Assembly (NCBI GenBank): GCA_041485845.1
Contig: JBGPKH010000589.1
Coordinates: 1-5,711, forward strand
Reading direction: 5' to 3'
Length of the DNA: 5,711 bases
DNA from: OMOG01 sp041485845
GTDB lineage: Bacteria; Acidobacteriota; Terriglobia; Bryobacterales; Bryobacteraceae
The position numbers were made by a program, and so were the translations under genes. A model generated the notes under the pieces. It saw only the letters and a program-made list of their open reading frames with translations, searched no databases and had not been told where the DNA came from. Every line of letters begins with the position of its first letter. The stretch's first letter is position 1. Below, piece by piece: positions 3,306 to 5,711 of this stretch.

Positions 3306-5640
3306 CTATTTTCTCTACCGTATCCTTCAGGCGTTTTTCCTGCCTGTCCTGATCTTCTATTTTCTCATTCGCGGCCTACGCAACCGCGGGTACTGGCAAT
3401 CCTTGCCGCAGCGTTTCGGATTTCTTCCGCGCTCTTTTAGACAGACCGGTCCGGGCGCGATCTGGTTGCATGCAGTTTCGGTGGGCGAAGTTTTGGCGTG
3501 CGTGGAATTCGTCCGCCGGCTGCGCGAGGAGCTTCCGCACAGCGGCCTTTTCGTTTCCACTTCGACGCTGGCCGGCCGGGCCACGGCGGGCGAAAAACTG
3601 CGCGGCCTCACGGACGGAGTTTTCTACGCCCCGGCGGATTACGTGTGCGCGGTGCGGCGGGTGCTGCGGACCATTCAACCCTCGGTGGTGGCGATCGCGG
3701 AAACCGAAATCTGGCCCAACCTGTTTCGCGAAGCCAAGCGCACCGGGGCCGGGTTGACCATCGTCAACGGGCGGATTTCGGACCGCGCCTTCCCGCGGTA
3801 CCGGCGATTCCGGTGGTTCTTTCGCGCCGTGCTGCCGCAGGCCGATTCGATCCTCACGCAGACGGACCAGATCCGCAGCCGCTTTCTCGACCTGGGGGCG
3901 CCGCCCGAGCGCACGCGCACCAGCGGCAACTTCAAGTACGATTTCGAAGCGCGGCCGGCGGAGGCGCAGTATCTGCAGAACGGTCGCCCGCGCAAGGTCT
4001 GGATCGCCGCCAGCACCATGCCGCCAGCCGGGCCCGGCGACCCCGACGAGGACGACGCCGTGATCTCGGCCTTTTGCGATCTCGCCGCGCAGCACGGCGA
4101 CTTGCTGCTGATTCTCGCGCCGCGAAAGCCGGAGCGGTTTGAGGTGGTCGCGCAGAAGCTGCAAGCGGCCGGGATCGCCTATGTCCGGAAGTCCCGGGGT
4201 GGGCCGGCCGGGGATCTGCCTCGCGTCCTGCTGCTCGATACCATCGGGGAGTTGAGCGGGCTGTTCGCCTTCGCGGACGTGGTCTTCATGGGCGGCACGC
4301 TCGCGCGCCGCGGCGGGCACAACATCCTGGAGCCGGCCTGGTTCGGCAAGCCGGTGATCGCCGGCCCCCACATGGAGAACTTCCGCGACGTCGCGGACCA
4401 ATTCCGTGCCGCCGGCGCGTACCTCGAAATCGAAAGCGCCGCGGAGCTCGCGCGCGCCGTGGACGAACTGCTGCGCGAGCCCGGCCGCGCGTGCGAAATC
4501 GGACGCCGGGCGCTGGCCTGCGCGGAGGCCCGCCGCGGCGCCACCGCCCGCGCGGTCGCAGTGGTGCGCGAGCTCCACGGCGCGCGCCTGCCGGGGTATC
4601 GCCCCGCATTGCCCTGGTTCGCGCTGCGATGGACGCTGTCGCGCCTCTGGATCCGGGGCGCCCGCCGCCGCCAGGCCCGCGACCTGCGAGCGCAGCGCAA
4701 GATCGACGCTCCGGTGATCAGTGTCGGCAACCTCACCATGGGCGGCACGGGCAAGACGCCTTGCGTGCTGCGGCTGGCCGAGATCCTGAAACAGACGGGC
4801 CGAAAACCGGGCATACTGACCCGAGGGTACCGGCGCAGCTCGCCCGAGCCGCACACCGTGCTGGCGCCGGGCGCTGCCGTACGGCCGGAGCTTTCCGGCG
4901 ACGAACCGCAGATTTTCGTCCGCTCCGCGCTGGCGGCGGTGGGAATCGGGGCCGACCGCTACCAGACCGGCATGCGCCTGCGTCACGAATTCGGCGCCGA
5001 CGTCATGCTGCTCGACGATGGCTTCCAGCACCGGAAGCTGGCTCGAAATCTCGACATCGTCCTCATCGACGCGCTCGATCCGTTTGGCGGCGGCGAAGTG
5101 TTTCCTCTCGGCCGTCTGCGCGAACCGCTTGAAGGGCTGTCGCGCGCCGACCTCATCCTGATCACCCGCAGCGACCTGACCGACACCGCCTCCGCCATCG
5201 AGCGTTCGCTGCGCCGCTGGAACGCGCGTGCGCCGGTCCTCCGCGCGCGGACGCTTCCCGTCGCCTGGGTGGAGAATCGCACGGGACGCCAGTACGCAAC
5301 CGGCGAGAGGCCATTCGAACGCGCCGCGGCGTTCTGCGGCCTGGGCAACCCGGAATCTTTCCTCCGCACACTCGAGCGCATGGGGATCCAACCGACAGAC
5401 TGGTACGCGTACAGCGACCACCATCGCTACCGTCCGAAAGAGTTGCGCCGCCTCTCGGAGCAGGCCCGGCGAAACGGAGCGGACGCGCTTGTGACCACCG
5501 AGAAGGATGCCGTGAACCTGTGCGAATCGGACGACTGCCTGCCGGCTCCGTTGCCGCTTTACTGGCTCAAGGTGACCATGGCGATCGAGCCGGAAAGCGA
5601 GCTTCGGGCCCATCTCGAGCGGGCCGGATCTTCGGGCTAG
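3271..5640 (+). CDS. waaA-lpxK: Fused Kdo transferase (WaaA/KdtA) and lipid A 4'-kinase (LpxK), 789 aa
   Basis: One uninterrupted frame joins two complete lipid A enzymes. Residues 1 to about 440 are Kdo transferase (GT30): an N-terminal membrane segment (about 12-34), WLHAVSVGE with the expected catalytic Glu E73, ETEIWPNL (144-151), NGRISDRAF (166-174), SGNFKYD (218-224), LAPRKPERF (282-290) and GGHNILEPA...GPHMENF (348-371). Residues about 442-789 are LpxK: an amphipathic start (LPWFALRWTLSRLW), P-loop VGNLTMGGTGKTP (485-497), GDEP (543-546), LDDGFQH (581-587), SDHHRY (715-720) and TTEKDAVNL (742-750). LpxK phosphorylates tetraacyldisaccharide 1-phosphate to lipid IVA, and WaaA then adds Kdo, both at the cytoplasmic membrane face. 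Each half has normal family length, so both are probably active. ATG 3271 is the conventional start; TTG 3289, with AGAG eight bases upstream, is an alternative giving 783 aa. Stop is TAG 5638-5640. Confidence 0.93.
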   Translation: MKRAKRLKTKGIYFLYRILQAFFLPVLIFYFLIRGLRNRGYWQSLPQRFGFLPRSFRQTGPGAIWLHAVSVGEVLACVEFVRRLREELPHSGLFVSTSTLAGRATAGEKLRGLTDGVFYAPADYVCAVRRVLRTIQPSVVAIAETEIWPNLFREAKRTGAGLTIVNGRISDRAFPRYRRFRWFFRAVLPQADSILTQTDQIRSRFLDLGAPPERTRTSGNFKYDFEARPAEAQYLQNGRPRKVWIAASTMPPAGPGDPDEDDAVISAFCDLAAQHGDLLLILAPRKPERFEVVAQKLQAAGIAYVRKSRGGPAGDLPRVLLLDTIGELSGLFAFADVVFMGGTLARRGGHNILEPAWFGKPVIAGPHMENFRDVADQFRAAGAYLEIESAAELARAVDELLREPGRACEIGRRALACAEARRGATARAVAVVRELHGARLPGYRPALPWFALRWTLSRLWIRGARRRQARDLRAQRKIDAPVISVGNLTMGGTGKTPCVLRLAEILKQTGRKPGILTRGYRRSSPEPHTVLAPGAAVRPELSGDEPQIFVRSALAAVGIGADRYQTGMRLRHEFGADVMLLDDGFQHRKLARNLDIVLIDALDPFGGGEVFPLGRLREPLEGLSRADLILITRSDLTDTASAIERSLRRWNARAPVLRARTLPVAWVENRTGRQYATGERPFERAAAFCGLGNPESFLRTLERMGIQPTDWYAYSDHHRYRPKELRRLSEQARRNGADALVTTEKDAVNLCESDDCLPAPLPLYWLKVTMAIEPESELRAHLERAGSSG

Positions 5641-5660
5641 CGGGAGTTTACAAGATAGAG

Positions 5661-5685
5661 GCAGGCGTCTGTGACAGGCCCCTGC
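5661..5685. repeat. Imperfect 11-bp hairpin downstream of waaA-lpxK
   Basis: GCAGGCGTCTG (5661-5671) and CAGGCCCCTGC (5675-5685) pair around TGA with nine Watson-Crick pairs, one G-T and one C-C mismatch. It lies 20 bases after the waaA-lpxK stop, so it may terminate that transcript, but no T-run follows. The apex again reads TGAC, as in the tandem hairpins at 99-134, suggesting a shared repeat style. The remaining bases to the window end (5686-5711) show nothing I can identify. Confidence 0.5.
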
Positions 5686-5711
5686 GGCCCACGATTTGCA
5701 AGGCACCCCAT

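Noticed and set aside
3376..5706. 776-codon minus-strand open frame opposite waaA-lpxK
   Set aside because: Long antisense openness is expected opposite GC3-rich coding DNA. The translation has no recognisable domain and the sense frame is clearly a known fusion.
5637..5711. 24-codon minus-strand frame from an ATG at the window edge
   Set aside because: It spans the downstream hairpin, has no family likeness and is too short to judge. It could be the tail of a gene beyond the edge, but nothing supports that.

Overview
This is a GC-rich bacterial chromosomal window with mixed gene orientation. The lipid A/Kdo enzymes show that the organism is Gram-negative with lipopolysaccharide. The high GC content, TTG and GTG starts, hairpin-bearing spacers and the style of several hypothetical proteins remind me of Acidobacteria (Solibacter/Bryobacter-like). 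That assignment is inferred from memory of those genomes, not proven here. I see no tRNA, rRNA, CRISPR array, complete insertion sequence or phage module.

Layout: bases 1-93 are the last 30 codons of a plus-strand gene cut by the window edge. A compact pair of perfect hairpins (99-134) follows. A minus-strand pair of hypothetical genes (92 aa then 169 aa) lies in 659-937 and 140-649. Only nine bases separate them, and the second has a TTG start with its Shine-Dalgarno overlapping the first gene's stop. Divergent from this pair, on the plus strand, is a HAD-superfamily protein (968-1621) that lacks two of the classical HAD motif residues. Bases 1622-1991 hold no intact gene. They contain the decayed remnant of a COG2865-type (AlbA_2/ATP-binding) protein and two adjacent GC-rich hairpins.

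Three minus-strand genes follow, in transcription order: an exported 197-aa protein of unknown role (2712-3305), a 57-aa cysteine-rich, putatively zinc-binding microprotein with a GTG start and good ribosome-binding site (2474-2647), and a Gna1-like GNAT acetyltransferase (1992-2438). Spacings of 64 and 35 bases allow co-transcription.

The main feature is a 789-codon plus-strand gene (3271-5640). It fuses a full-length Kdo transferase (WaaA/KdtA) to a full-length lipid A 4'-kinase (LpxK). These two enzymes catalyse consecutive steps of Kdo-lipid A synthesis at the inner face of the cytoplasmic membrane, so the fusion could hand lipid IVA from the kinase to the transferase. Its 5' end overlaps head-to-head with the exported-protein gene, and its likely promoter lies inside that gene's signal-peptide codons. 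A third strong hairpin (5661-5685) lies just downstream. I found no defence island or other clearly new multi-gene system; the most notable items are the fusion, its overlapping divergent start, the small Cys-rich gene and the COG2865 relic.
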